From: Herbiconiux oxytropis
GTDB taxonomy: Bacteria > Actinomycetota > Actinomycetes > Actinomycetales > Microbacteriaceae
NCBI RefSeq assembly: GCF_024979315.1
Contig: NZ_JANLCK010000011.1
Coordinates: 1-64,000 of the forward strand
Length of the DNA: 64,000 bases
Direction: 5' to 3'
Below the pieces are notes generated by a model, which searched no databases, was not told the origin of the DNA, and saw only the letters and a program-made list of their open reading frames with translations. Shown here piece after piece: positions 25,214 to 33,744 of the stretch. Made by a program: the position numbers and the translations under genes. Position 1 is the first letter of the stretch. Every line of letters begins with the position of its first letter.

Positions 25214-25927
25214 ATGGACACCCTCGGCCCGAGCACGGAGAACCGCAGCGCCGCGGCCTACGCCGCCCTGCGGGAGGCCATCATGGAGAACGCGCTGAAG
25301 CCCGGCACGAAGCTGCCCGAGGGCGACCTCGGCGTGCACTTCGGGGTGAGCCGCACGCTCATCCGCGCGGCGATCGCCCGGCTGGCGGCCGAGGGACTCG
25401 TCGACGTCGGCAAGACGAAGTCGGCCACGGTCGCAACGCCCAGCCGCGAGGAGGCCTTCGAGGCCTTCGAGGTGCGGCGCGCCCTCGAGCGCGAGGTGGT
25501 TCGGCTCGTGGCGCTGCGGTGGGACGAGCCCCTGCACGCTGCGCTGCTCGCGCAGATCGACCAGGAGCGCGAGGCCTCCGAGGCCGGACGGCACAAGCTC
25601 TCCGTGCGGCTCGCGGCCGAGTTCCACATCCTCCTCGCCGAGATGACGGGCAACTCGCTGCTCCGGCGCTACGTCTTCGAGGTGCTGGGGCGCACGACGC
25701 TCATCCTCGCCGTGTACGGCGTCGCGCATCCGCAGGACGACAGCCTGGCCGAGCACGTCGCCCTCGTGGAGGCGCTCGCCGCGGGCGACGTCGGAGCGGC
25801 CGAGCGACTGGTCGACGCGCACATCGCGTCGGTCGAGGGCCGGGCACTGCAGCCGCTCCCGGCCGAGGAGCCCGCCGGCCTCGGCGAGATACTGGGGCGG
25901 TTCTCGGGGCGCAGCGTAGGTGCCTGA
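25214..25927 (+). CDS. GntR-family regulator (FCD subfamily)
   Basis: 237 residues. N-terminal winged helix: AAYAALREAIMENALKPGTK, then LGVHFGVSRTLIRAAIARLAAEG. The C-terminal all-helical FCD domain (EVRRALEREVVRLVA, AEFHILLAEMTGNSLL with the metal-binding His) binds an organic acid or similar effector. ATG 25214 is taken because the promoter start would fall near 25171, downstream of the alternative ATG at 25160. It is divergent from the DUF1989 operon and most likely its repressor. Confidence 0.9.
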   Translation: MDTLGPSTENRSAAAYAALREAIMENALKPGTKLPEGDLGVHFGVSRTLIRAAIARLAAEGLVDVGKTKSATVATPSREEAFEAFEVRRALEREVVRLVALRWDEPLHAALLAQIDQEREASEAGRHKLSVRLAAEFHILLAEMTGNSLLRRYVFEVLGRTTLILAVYGVAHPQDDSLAEHVALVEALAAGDVGAAERLVDAHIASVEGRALQPLPAEEPAGLGEILGRFSGRSVGA

Positions 25928-25932
25928 CCGGG

Positions 25933-26802
25933 TCAGAGCTCGCTGAGCTCGCCCCGCAGGATCGAGTCGCCCGAGTGGGTGGGGTCGCCGTCGTCGGTCT
26001 CGGCCGAGATGTCGACCAGGGAGTACTGCGCCAGATCGATCCCCGAGGGGACGTCGAAGCGGCCCTCCCGGCCGTCGAGGAAACCGATGCTCACAAGGCC
26101 CGTGCCGTCGCCGCGGATGAGCCAGACCTCGCGGAGCGGTGCCTCGCCACCTCCGGCTGCCGGGTCGACGGCCGGATCGACGGCGGCGTCGACATCGACC
26201 ACGACCTGGCGGCGTCCGTCGCCCGACTGCTCCACGACCGCGCTGCCGCGCGCATCCGGCCAGTCGGGGAACGGGGCCAGTTCGGCTCCTGCCACCGCGA
26301 TACCGCGCGGGGACTGCTGCGAGCCCTGCCACCAGACGCCGACGCCGGCGCCCGCGACGAGGCCGAGCACGAGCGCCGCCCCGGCGAGTGGCGCCCAGAG
26401 GCGGGCGCGACGGCGGGAGGCAGGCTTCCGGGTGGCCAGGTGGGACGAGGCGGCGGGCGCTGCCGCGCGGGTCGCTGCGGGGCTGGTCGCTGCAGGGCTG
26501 GTCCCTGCGGGGCTGGTCGCCGCGGGGCTGGTCTCTGCAGGGCTGGTCGCTGCGGGCGCCGATCCGCTCGCCGGGAGGTCGATGGAGAGCTGGAGCTCGT
26601 CGTGGATGCGGGCCCACACCGCGGCGGCGGGGTCGACGAGGGGTTCGGCGTCGGCGGCGCGAGCATGCTGCACCGTGCGGGTGAGGGCGTCGAGCTCGTC
26701 GGAGCACACGGCGCAGGAGGCGAGGTGCGCGCGCTCGCGGTCGGTCGCCGTCGTGTCGCCCAGCGCGATCAGCGCGAGCGCATCCGGATCAGTGTGTTCC
26801 AT
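25933..26802 (-). CDS. rskA: Anti-sigma-K factor RskA-like protein
   Basis: 289 residues. The N-terminal zinc-binding anti-sigma domain has H-x3-C-x2-C (HLASCAVC). A linker of five repeated ATSPx units is followed by a transmembrane helix ([20 protein letters not shown]) and an extracellular RskA-type domain ([21 protein letters not shown]). It would hold the SigK-like factor inactive at the membrane. The ATG overlaps the end of the sigma gene by 14 bp, and GGAGGTG provides a strong ribosome site. Release probably needs regulated proteolysis, as in mycobacterial RskA (family knowledge). Confidence 0.88.
   Translation of the reverse strand: MEHTDPDALALIALGDTTATDRERAHLASCAVCSDELDALTRTVQHARAADAEPLVDPAAAVWARIHDELQLSIDLPASGSAPAATSPAETSPAATSPAGTSPAATSPAATRAAAPAASSHLATRKPASRRRARLWAPLAGAALVLGLVAGAGVGVWWQGSQQSPRGIAVAGAELAPFPDWPDARGSAVVEQSGDGRRQVVVDVDAAVDPAVDPAAGGGEAPLREVWLIRGDGTGLVSIGFLDGREGRFDVPSGIDLAQYSLVDISAETDDGDPTHSGDSILRGELSEL
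26474..26548 (-). repeat. Five 15-bp tandem repeats encoding ATSPx
   Basis: Units related to GCTGCGGGGCTGGTC, with one or two differences each, encode a Thr-Ser-Pro-Ala linker in the anti-sigma factor. The copy number may vary between strains. Confidence 0.85.
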
Positions 26803-27475
26803 CGTTCACCTCCAAACGTGTTCGTAGCCGACCGAGACTTCGGCGGATGTGACTTTTCACCGTGCCGAGCGGCAGCCCCAGTCTGTCGGCGATCTGGGCG
26901 TGGGTGAGATCGGCGTAGAAGGCGAGTCGCATCACGCGCTGCGGTTCCGGAGCGAGGCGGGCGAGCTCGTCGGCCACCTGCAGGCTCTCGGCGAGACGGG
27001 CCGCGGCGTCCTCCTCCGGCGGCGGCAGCTGGGCTGCATGGGCCTCCTCGGCCCGGCGGGCCCGGTTGCGGGCCTCGAGGGCGTCGGCGATGCAGTGCCG
27101 GGTGATGCCCACGAGCCACGCGCCCAGCTGCGCCCGCGAGGGGTCGTAGCGGGTGCGACTGCGCCAGGCCTCCACGAACACCTTCTGCGTCACGTCCTCG
27201 GCGTCGCGCGGATCGCCGAGGGAACGGAGCGCGAGGGTGTGCACGAGGGCCGACCAGCGGGCGTAGGCCGCGGCGAGCGCGGACTCGTCGCCGTCGCGGA
27301 ACGACTCGGCCATCGCCGCCTCGACGATCACCGCCGCTGCACGCTCGGCCTCGACGAGGTCGGCAGGATCGACGAGGTCGGCAGGATCGGCGGGTCGTGC
27401 GGCGTCGGCGGGCAGGGCGCCCCGCGCGGCGCCGGCGGCAGGAGCGGGCCTGTCCTCGGTCTCTCGGTCTGTCAC
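26789..27475 (-). CDS. sigK: ECF RNA polymerase sigma factor, SigK-like
   Basis: About 228 residues. Sigma region 2 ([20 protein letters not shown] then [20 protein letters not shown]) and region 4 ([35 protein letters not shown]) are both intact. The paired RskA-like gene downstream supports assignment to the SigK group (ECF19). GTG at 27475 is chosen as the usual-length start with GGAGG about 13 nt upstream; an ATG at 27574 would add 33 residues of unusual composition. It is downstream of the sortase and DUF4397 genes, which may be part of its regulon. Confidence 0.88.
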   Translation of the reverse strand: MTDRETEDRPAPAAGAARGALPADAARPADPADLVDPADLVEAERAAAVIVEAAMAESFRDGDESALAAAYARWSALVHTLALRSLGDPRDAEDVTQKVFVEAWRSRTRYDPSRAQLGAWLVGITRHCIADALEARNRARRAEEAHAAQLPPPEEDAAARLAESLQVADELARLAPEPQRVMRLAFYADLTHAQIADRLGLPLGTVKSHIRRSLGRLRTRLEVNDGTH

Positions 27476-27586
27476 GTCAGAGCGCTGCCTCCTGGTCGTG
27501 GCCGCTCCGTCGCGGGCCGGACCGCTCGGGCGGGGGCGACGCGCAGTCGCCGGCCCCGCCTTCGGTCCGAGCATACTCGCGGCCCC

Positions 27587-28276
27587 TCACGCGGCCGGAA
27601 CGGGGACGGCGGTCACGATCACATTGCTGCGGTAGTGCCCGGTGTCGTAGTCGAACTCGCCGCCGCAGGTGATGAGCACGAGCCGGGCGGGGCCCTCGCG
27701 GTCGAACACCTGACCCCAGTCGATGCCGTCCTTCTCGGCGAGATCGACGTGCTGCACCTCGAAGTCGGCGACCCGGCCGTCTGCGGCGGTGACGCTGATC
27801 CGAGTGCCTGCCGTCGCATCCGGGAGCCGCGCGAACTGGCCGAGGCCGTACTCGAGCGAGTCGACGTGCGAGGCGATCACCGTGGCGCCCTCGGGGTTCC
27901 ACGGCGACGGGCCCCAGCGGTACCAGGAGGCGACGTCCGGGTTCTCGGGCAGGGCCAGGGCTCCGGTGTCGTCGACACTCTCGGCCGCGATCGAGATGTC
28001 GATCCCGAGCGAGGGCACCTCGACCCGCACGGGCGGCACGGTCGGAGCGGTGGCCGCGGCGCCGAGGCTCGCGTCGGAGAGGGGCACGGAGGGTGCGGGT
28101 GCAGGTGCAGGTGGGACGTCCGGCGGGGCCGACGGCGTCGGGGACGAGGAAGGGGTGGAGGCCACCCTGTCATCGGACGCCGTGGCACCGGCGCCGGGCG
28201 CGGTCGCACCGACGGCGCATCCGCTCAGCACGAGCGACGCGGCGAGGGCGATCGCGGCGGGGAGGGCGGGCCGCAC
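27587..28276 (-). CDS. Class F sortase
   Basis: 229 residues from the GTG at 28276. The N-terminus is a signal with a lipobox-like LVLSGC, then a Pro/Ser linker and the sortase domain. The catalytic residues read H137 (VIASHVDS), C204 (LVLITCGG) and R216 (HYRSNVI). This is the small class F type of actinobacteria, which links surface proteins bearing LPxTG-like signals to peptidoglycan. The start is uncertain: no strong ribosome site is seen, and a CTG overlapping the upstream stop is possible. Adjacent DUF4397 protein is the natural substrate candidate. Confidence 0.85.
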   Translation of the reverse strand: MRPALPAAIALAASLVLSGCAVGATAPGAGATASDDRVASTPSSSPTPSAPPDVPPAPAPAPSVPLSDASLGAAATAPTVPPVRVEVPSLGIDISIAAESVDDTGALALPENPDVASWYRWGPSPWNPEGATVIASHVDSLEYGLGQFARLPDATAGTRISVTAADGRVADFEVQHVDLAEKDGIDWGQVFDREGPARLVLITCGGEFDYDTGHYRSNVIVTAVPVPAA

Positions 28277-28323
28277 GGCCGGAGCCGAAGCCCCGGCCGT
28301 GGGCCGACCGGGGCGCCGAGCGG

Positions 28324-29154
28324 TCAGAGCCCGGCCTTCGCGGTGGTCCGGCGACGCAGCAGAGCAGCGCCGGCGAGTCCGGCCAGCACGAGGAACGCGG
28401 CGCCGATCCACAGCGGCGCACCATCGGCGGGCTGGTTCGTCGCGACGAGACCGGCGCTGCCCGCGGGCACTCCACCCGGGTTCGAGTGCAGGCCGTCGAT
28501 GGTCTGCACGGCGAGTGCGAGGTTGCCGTCGGCGAGGCTGCCCCAGGCGTAGACGATCGTGTTGCTGCCCTCGGCGACCGTGACATCCGCCGGGCCGATC
28601 ACGGGGTCGGTGGTGCCGGTGGCGGCCACGGTGGCCGAGACGGTGCCGGCCGGGAGGGTCAGAACCGACTCCCCCGGGTTCGACAGGTTGCTCACCACGG
28701 CGGCACCGCCGGCGAGCACGTCGACCGCGGGGGCCGCGGCGTCGTGGCGCACCGTGAGGCGTCCCTGGCCCGCGGCGAGGGTGGAGGTGTCGTTCGTGTA
28801 GAGCGTGGCCGTGGGTGCGCCGGCGGCGTCGAGGTGGGCCACGGCGGTGTAGTTGCCGTTCGCGGCGAGCGGCAGGTCGATCGGGCCGATCAGGGGTGCG
28901 CTGGCGTCGGCCGCGTCCGAGGCCGTGATCGCCACCGAGTAGGAGCCGGCAGGCAGCGCGAGGGGCCCGGCGAGGGTGCCGGGGGTGAAGTCGTCGAGGG
29001 TGAGCGCGCCGTCGACGTAGACGTCGACCGTCACGCCGGGCACGGCATGCAGCACCGAGAGCGATGCGTCGCCGTCGGCCGCGGCGGCCGGCAGGGCGGC
29101 TCCGGTGGCGATGAGGGCGCCGGCTGCGATGCCGGCGAGAATGGTCGTGCGCAT
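28324..29154 (-). CDS. Secreted DUF4397 surface protein with C-terminal membrane anchor
   Basis: 276 residues. Signal peptide ends LPAAAA. DUF4397 beta-sandwich domains cover residues 30-240 (SLSVLHAVPGVTVDVYVDGA, RLTVRHDAAAPAVDVLAGG), so two tandem repeats are likely. The tail has a possible sorting signal (AGLVATNQ), a hydrophobic helix LWIGAAFLVLAGLAGAALL and RRRTTAKAGL. No canonical LPxTG is present, so anchoring by the neighbouring sortase is inferred. CTGGAGG precedes the ATG. Upstream is a leader with inverted repeats. Confidence 0.86.
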   Translation of the reverse strand: MRTTILAGIAAGALIATGAALPAAAADGDASLSVLHAVPGVTVDVYVDGALTLDDFTPGTLAGPLALPAGSYSVAITASDAADASAPLIGPIDLPLAANGNYTAVAHLDAAGAPTATLYTNDTSTLAAGQGRLTVRHDAAAPAVDVLAGGAAVVSNLSNPGESVLTLPAGTVSATVAATGTTDPVIGPADVTVAEGSNTIVYAWGSLADGNLALAVQTIDGLHSNPGGVPAGSAGLVATNQPADGAPLWIGAAFLVLAGLAGAALLRRRTTAKAGL

Positions 29155-29162
29155 GAGTACCT

Positions 29163-29228
29163 CCAGATCGTGCTCCGGGGAGCAGGGGATGACTTACACC
29201 CCCACTTCTCCCGCTCACCCCGATCTGG
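29163..29228. promoter_or_regulatory. Inverted repeats in the leader of the DUF4397 gene
   Basis: CCAGATCG (29163-29170) and CGATCTGG (29221-29228) are perfect inverted arms. Inside them is the palindrome TGCTCC-GG-GGAGCA. The left arm overlaps the ribosome site region, so folding could affect translation. No known riboswitch is recognised. Confidence 0.45.
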
Positions 29229-29255
29229 ATGCACCTGCGACGAAAAAGTTCTGCG

Positions 29256-30674
29256 CTAGGAGTCGAACCCGATCCCGAAGGCGTCGGCCGCGCGGATGAG
29301 CAGGCCGTCCCGCCCGCCGTTCGCGTCCGACCGCGCGATGGCCCGGCGCATGACGGTGATGGCTGGGGTCGCGAGCGGCTCGGGCGGGATCGGGATGGGC
29401 TTCGACCGCACGAGCTCGAGCTCGGTGAGCTCGGTCGAGCGCCCGCTGAGGAGGTCGAGCACGACCTTCGCGCCGAAGCGGGTCGCCCCCACGCCGAGCC
29501 CCGTGTAGCCCGCGCTGTAGGCCACGCGCCCGCCGAACGCCGTGCCGTAGTAGGCCACGAACCGCGTGCACATGTCGATCATCCCGCCCCACGCATGCGT
29601 GAACCTCACGTCGAGCTGTGGGAAGGTCGTGAAGAAGTGGTCGGCGAGCGTCTCGAACGTCTCGGGCCGCTGGTCGTAGGCGGGGCGGATGCGGCCACCC
29701 GGGTGGTAGACGGCGTCGTAGCCGCCGAAGAGGATCCGGTCGTCGGCGCTCTTGCGGTAATAGTGGAACTGGCGCGAGGAGTCAGTGATGCCGAACCGGT
29801 CGGTCCAGCCGATCGACTCGAGCTGCTCCGCGGAGAGCGGTTCGGTCATGAGCACGTAGTCGTAGACGGGCACCGTGTAGAGGCGGCTGCGCTTCACGAG
29901 CGACGGGAAGCCGTTCGTGGCGAGCACGACGTGGGTGGCGAAGACCTCGCCGCCCGGCGTCTCGACCTTCACGCCTCCGGGCGACTTCGCGAGGGAGGTG
30001 GCGCGGGTGCGCTCGAAGATTTTCACCCCGAGGGCCAGGCACGCCGCCTTCAGGCCCCAGGCGAGCTTCGCGGGATGGATGAGCGCGTTGCCGTGCATCT
30101 CGAGGCGCCCGGCGCGGTAGGCCGGCGAGTCGACGAGGGCGCGGAGGGCGTCGCCCTCGTAGAAGCCCTCGGGCCCCCCGGCCCGCAGCTCCTCGACCTG
30201 GTGCGGTTCGGTCGCCACGGTGAGCGTGCCGGTGGGCTCGTACTCCGCATCGATGCCGTGGCGCTCGAGAGTGGCCACGAACTCCTCCACGTTCTCGTCG
30301 GCGAGGCGGTGCAGCTCGTCGAGCTCGCCGCCGAAGTGCCGCTCGCCGTTCTCCTCGCCGTGGGTGAGGCTCGACTCGAAGAAACCGCCGTTGCGGCCGC
30401 TCGCCGCCCAGGCGATCTCGGCGGCCTCGATCAGCACGACCGAGCGCGCGGGGTCGGCCTCCTTCGCCATGAGCGCGGCCCACAGCCCCGAGTAGCCACC
30501 GCCCACCACGAGGAGATCGGCGGCGTGGGCACCCTTCAATGGCGGTTCCGTCGCCGGCCGATCAGGGCTGTCGAGCCAGAACGGCGTCGACGACGCGCCC
30601 TCGAGCGAACGGCGGATGCGCTCCGCCGGGTTCCGGCGCTCGTGGCTGTAGGTGGGTGGCACCGGTGCGGTCAT
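29256..30674 (-). CDS. FAD-dependent amine/amino-acid oxidoreductase (DAO family, PuuB-like)
   Basis: 472 residues. The FAD motif LLVVGGGYSGLWAALMA is followed by GRNGGFFESSL, both typical of gamma-glutamylputrescine oxidase-like enzymes. Later motifs are VVLATNG and the C-terminal YSAGYTGLGVGATRFGAK. It probably oxidises an amine with oxygen as acceptor; the substrate is inferred from family resemblance only. It is divergent from the acyl-CoA synthetase gene across a repeat-rich intergenic stretch. Confidence 0.84.
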   Translation of the reverse strand: MTAPVPPTYSHERRNPAERIRRSLEGASSTPFWLDSPDRPATEPPLKGAHAADLLVVGGGYSGLWAALMAKEADPARSVVLIEAAEIAWAASGRNGGFFESSLTHGEENGERHFGGELDELHRLADENVEEFVATLERHGIDAEYEPTGTLTVATEPHQVEELRAGGPEGFYEGDALRALVDSPAYRAGRLEMHGNALIHPAKLAWGLKAACLALGVKIFERTRATSLAKSPGGVKVETPGGEVFATHVVLATNGFPSLVKRSRLYTVPVYDYVLMTEPLSAEQLESIGWTDRFGITDSSRQFHYYRKSADDRILFGGYDAVYHPGGRIRPAYDQRPETFETLADHFFTTFPQLDVRFTHAWGGMIDMCTRFVAYYGTAFGGRVAYSAGYTGLGVGATRFGAKVVLDLLSGRSTELTELELVRSKPIPIPPEPLATPAITVMRRAIARSDANGGRDGLLIRAADAFGIGFDS

Positions 30675-30698
30675 GGTTCCCCTGTCGCCGTGGCTTCG

Positions 30699-30774
30699 GT
30701 CTGTGCGGCCTGTGCGGCCTGTTGTCTGTGCGGTCTGCGGTCTGTGGTCTGTGCGGTCTGCGGGTCTGCAGGTC
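30699..30774. repeat. Imperfect CTGTGCGG(C/T) tandem repeats
   Basis: Nine-base units close to CTGTGCGGT, with shortened versions such as CTGCGGT, recur about nine times. They lie in the 230-bp divergent region between the DAO-family and acyl-CoA synthetase genes. Confidence 0.75.
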
Positions 30775-30904
30775 CGGCATCCACTCTGCCACCTCCGTAG
30801 GGCCGGGGGCGCGCCGGTTGCACACAGGGGGCCGGCCGGCGTCGGCTCTGCACAGATCCCTGATCATTCCGCCGGCTGAATGCGCGGCCGGGCAGGATGG
30901 GAGC

Positions 30905-32632
30905 ATGACCACCCCCGAGCAGAGCCCCTACGCCGACCGACCGTGGCTCGCCGCCTATGCAGAGGGCGTGCCCCATGAGATCGACGAGCCGCACGAGACG
31001 CTGCCCGAGATGATCGCGGCGAGCGTCAAGCGCTACGACAAGGCGACCGCCCTGGAGTTCTTCGGTGCCACCACGAGCTACCGCGAGCTCGGCGAGCAGA
31101 TCGAGCGCGCCGCCGAGGGCCTGCGCCGGCTCGGCGTGGGCCACGGCGATCGGGTGGCGATCGTGCTGCCCAACTGTCCGCAGCACGTCGTGGCGTTCTA
31201 CGCGGCGCTCCGGCTCGGCGCCATCGTGATCGAGCACAACCCGCTCTACACGGCCCGCGAGCTCCGGCACCAGTTCGAAGACCACGGCGCGCAGGTCGCG
31301 ATCGTCTGGGACAAGGCGTTCGACACCGTGGCGGAGTTCCCCTCCGACGTGGCGCTCGAGCACATCGTGAGCGTCGACATCACGACCGCGCTGCCGCTCG
31401 GCAAGCGGATGGCCCTCCGGCTGCCGATCCCCAAGGCGCGCACGGCGCGGGCGCAGCTCACGAGCACACCGCGGGCACGGCATCCGCTCACCTGGGAGAA
31501 GCTGCTCGACCACCGGCGGCTCTCGCGGAGAGTCGCCGCTCCCACCCTCGACGACATCGCGCTGCTGCAGTACACGAGCGGCACCACCGGATCGCCGAAG
31601 GGTGCCATCCTCACCCACGCCAACCTGCGGGCCAACGCCATGCAGGGGCGCGCCTGGGTGCCGGGGCTCCGTGAGGGCGGCGGCCGAGGCGGCGCGCAGG
31701 AGACGTTCTACGGCGTGCTCCCCCTCTTCCACGCCTACGGCATGACGCTGTGCCTCACGTTCGCCATGAGCATCGGCGCCAAGCTCGTGCTCTTCCCCAA
31801 GTTCGATCTGGGGCTCGTCACCGACGCGGCGCGCACGAGCCCGCCCACGTTCCTGCCCGCGGTGCCGCCCATCTACGACCAGCTGGCGCGAGCGGCTTCC
31901 CAGGGCGACATCGACCTCTCGACCGTGCGGTTCGCCATCTCGGGCGCGATGAGCCTGCCCGTGGCCACGGTCACGCGTTGGGAGGAGGCGACGGGCGGCC
32001 TCCTCGTGGAGGGCTACGGCATGACCGAGACGTCGCCCGTGGCGCTCGGCAACCCGATCGGGCCCTCCCGGCGACCGGGCACGGTGGGGGTGCCGTTCCC
32101 GAGCACCGAGATCCGCGTGGTCGATCCCGACGACCCGGCGGTCGACCGGCCGTTCGGCGAGGCCGGCGAGCTGCTCATCCGGGGGCCGCAGGTGTTCCAG
32201 GGCTACTGGGGCCGGCCGGGCGACACGGCGGCGGCGCTGCTCGACGGCGGGTGGCTCCGCACGGGCGACATCGCGTCGGTCTCGGCCGACGGGTTCGTGA
32301 CGATCGTCGACCGACTGAAGGAGCTCATCATCACGGGCGGCTTCAACGTGTCGCCGAGCGAGGTGGAGGATGCGCTCGCGTCGCACCCCGATGTCGAGGC
32401 GGCCGCCGTGGTGGCGCTGCCGCGGGCATCCGGGGGTGAAGACGTGGCGGCGGCCGTGGTGCTGAAGACCGGCGCCGCGCTCGACGTCGAGGCGCTCCGT
32501 GACCACTGCCGCACGCGTCTCGCGGCGTACAAGGTGCCGCGGCGCATCGTGGCGGTCGACGACCTCCCGCGCTCCCTCATCGGCAAGGTCCTCCGTAAGC
32601 AGGTTCGCGAGCGCCTCCTCGCCGACCTCTGA
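30905..32632 (+). CDS. Long-chain acyl-CoA synthetase (AMP-binding)
   Basis: 575 residues. ATP-binding motif LQYTSGTTGSPKGA near residue 217, then GYGMTETSPVALG and WLRTGDIASVSADGFVTIVD with DRLKELIITGGFNV, and the C-terminal catalytic lysine region LPRSLIGKVLRKQ. The order and spacing match FadD-type ligases that activate fatty or aryl acids with CoA. A GGATGGGA segment precedes the ATG; the ribosome site is weak. No beta-oxidation genes are adjacent. Its neighbour downstream is a quinone-reductase-like gene. Confidence 0.9.
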   Translation: MTTPEQSPYADRPWLAAYAEGVPHEIDEPHETLPEMIAASVKRYDKATALEFFGATTSYRELGEQIERAAEGLRRLGVGHGDRVAIVLPNCPQHVVAFYAALRLGAIVIEHNPLYTARELRHQFEDHGAQVAIVWDKAFDTVAEFPSDVALEHIVSVDITTALPLGKRMALRLPIPKARTARAQLTSTPRARHPLTWEKLLDHRRLSRRVAAPTLDDIALLQYTSGTTGSPKGAILTHANLRANAMQGRAWVPGLREGGGRGGAQETFYGVLPLFHAYGMTLCLTFAMSIGAKLVLFPKFDLGLVTDAARTSPPTFLPAVPPIYDQLARAASQGDIDLSTVRFAISGAMSLPVATVTRWEEATGGLLVEGYGMTETSPVALGNPIGPSRRPGTVGVPFPSTEIRVVDPDDPAVDRPFGEAGELLIRGPQVFQGYWGRPGDTAAALLDGGWLRTGDIASVSADGFVTIVDRLKELIITGGFNVSPSEVEDALASHPDVEAAAVVALPRASGGEDVAAAVVLKTGAALDVEALRDHCRTRLAAYKVPRRIVAVDDLPRSLIGKVLRKQVRERLLADL

Positions 32633-32678
32633 GCGGAGCGCAGTCCGTCGCACCGCCCCGCGCCGGGCGCGCGCGGCG

Positions 32679-32684
32679 TAGCGT
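32679..32684 (+). promoter_or_regulatory. -10 box TAGCGT of a leaderless gene
   Basis: TAGCGT ends 7 nt before ATG 32692, which would make the mRNA start at or next to the start codon. Confidence 0.5.
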
Positions 32685-32691
32685 GGTGGGC

Positions 32692-33630
32692 ATGGCCAGA
32701 CAGTGGATCGCACGCGACTTCGGAGACCTCGACGTGTTCGAGGAGGTGGAGGTCGACGTGCCGGCGCCCGGGCCAGGTGAGGTCACGATCGAGGTGCGGG
32801 CCGCCGGCATGAACCCCGCCGACTTCAAGCACGTTGCCGCCGGCACCGACCGCAGCCTGCTGCCCGTGGCGGTCGGCTACGAGATCGCCGGGGTCATCTC
32901 CGCCGTGGGGCCGGGCACCGAGATCGCGTCGGGCGGGGGTGCCGTCGGCGACGAGGTGCTCGCGTTCCGCATCAAGGGCGGTTATTCGTCCGCCCGCACC
33001 GTCCCGGCGAAGGACGTCTTCGCCAAGCCTGCGAACGTGCCCTTCGAGCAGGCCGCCAACCTCCTGCTCGCCGGAGCGACCGCCGCCGAGATGCTCGACG
33101 TGACCGCCGTGAAGGCGGGCGACACCGTGCTCGTGCACGGCGCATCCGGATCGGTGGGGGTCAGCATCCTGCAGCAGGTGCGCCTCATCGGCGGCGTGCG
33201 GGTGATCGGCACGGCGAGCGAGCAGAACGCCGACGTCGTGCGCGGGTTCGGCGGGGAGCCCGTTGCCTACGGCGAAGGGCTGGAGGCGCGCGTGCGGGAG
33301 CTCGCTCCCGAGGGCATCGCCGCGGCGCTCGATTGCGTGGGGACCGACGAGGCCGTCGACGTCTCGCTGGCGCTCGTGCCCGACCGCGACCACATCGTCA
33401 CGATCGCCGCCTTCGGCCGCGCGAAGGAGACCGGCATCCGGGCCATCGCGGGCGCCATGCCTGCGAGCGCCGTGTTCCGCGACGCCGTGCGACAGCACCT
33501 GATCGACCTCGCCGGCCGCGGCGACCTCGTGGTGCCGATCGCGCGCACGTACGCGCTCGACGACGCCCGCGCCGCCCTCGACGAGCTGGCGGGCCAGCAC
33601 CCGGGTGGCAAGCTCGCGCTCATCCCCTGA
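32692..33630 (+). CDS. NADPH:quinone reductase-like oxidoreductase (MDR superfamily)
   Basis: 312 residues, zinc-independent medium-chain dehydrogenase. N-terminal GroES-like domain (GEVTIEVRAAGMNPADFKHV), then the Rossmann domain with GDTVLVHGASGSVGVSILQQ and the C-terminal YALDDARAALDELAGQHPGGKLALIP. No zinc-ligand cysteines are seen, consistent with quinone or enone reductases. It reduces quinones or alkenals using NADPH. Probably leaderless from TAGCGT. Confidence 0.88.
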   Translation: MARQWIARDFGDLDVFEEVEVDVPAPGPGEVTIEVRAAGMNPADFKHVAAGTDRSLLPVAVGYEIAGVISAVGPGTEIASGGGAVGDEVLAFRIKGGYSSARTVPAKDVFAKPANVPFEQAANLLLAGATAAEMLDVTAVKAGDTVLVHGASGSVGVSILQQVRLIGGVRVIGTASEQNADVVRGFGGEPVAYGEGLEARVRELAPEGIAAALDCVGTDEAVDVSLALVPDRDHIVTIAAFGRAKETGIRAIAGAMPASAVFRDAVRQHLIDLAGRGDLVVPIARTYALDDARAALDELAGQHPGGKLALIP

Positions 33631-33668
33631 CCTGGCGCCGCGCCGCGCCGCGCCGCGAGTGCTCGATA

Positions 33669-33743
33669 GGCGGACTTCGCCGATCCTCCTGACCTCCGAG
33701 CTGCATGAACGCCCGGTAGCACGCAGACGTGGCGAAGTCCGCC
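33669..33743. terminator. 13-bp inverted repeat between convergent genes
   Basis: GGCGGACTTCGCC (33669-33681) and GGCGAAGTCCGCC (33731-33743) are perfect inverted copies with a 49-nt interval. They end 2 bp from the stop of the acyl-CoA synthetase gene on the minus strand. GCGCC-type repeats lie just upstream at 33636-33657. A shared terminator or an element of a palindrome class are both possible. Confidence 0.55.
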
Positions 33744-33744
33744 G

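Noticed and set aside
27475-27574. Longer N-terminus of the SigK-like protein from ATG 27574
   Set aside because: Adds 33 low-complexity residues before region 2; the GTG at 27475 gives the usual family length.
28324-28520. Canonical LPxTG signal in the DUF4397 protein
   Set aside because: The tail has a helix and basic end, but only a degenerate LVATN, so no LPxTG is claimed.
33636-33657. GCGCC-type short repeats after the quinone-reductase gene
   Set aside because: Short simple repeat of a GC-rich genome; no structure beyond low complexity.
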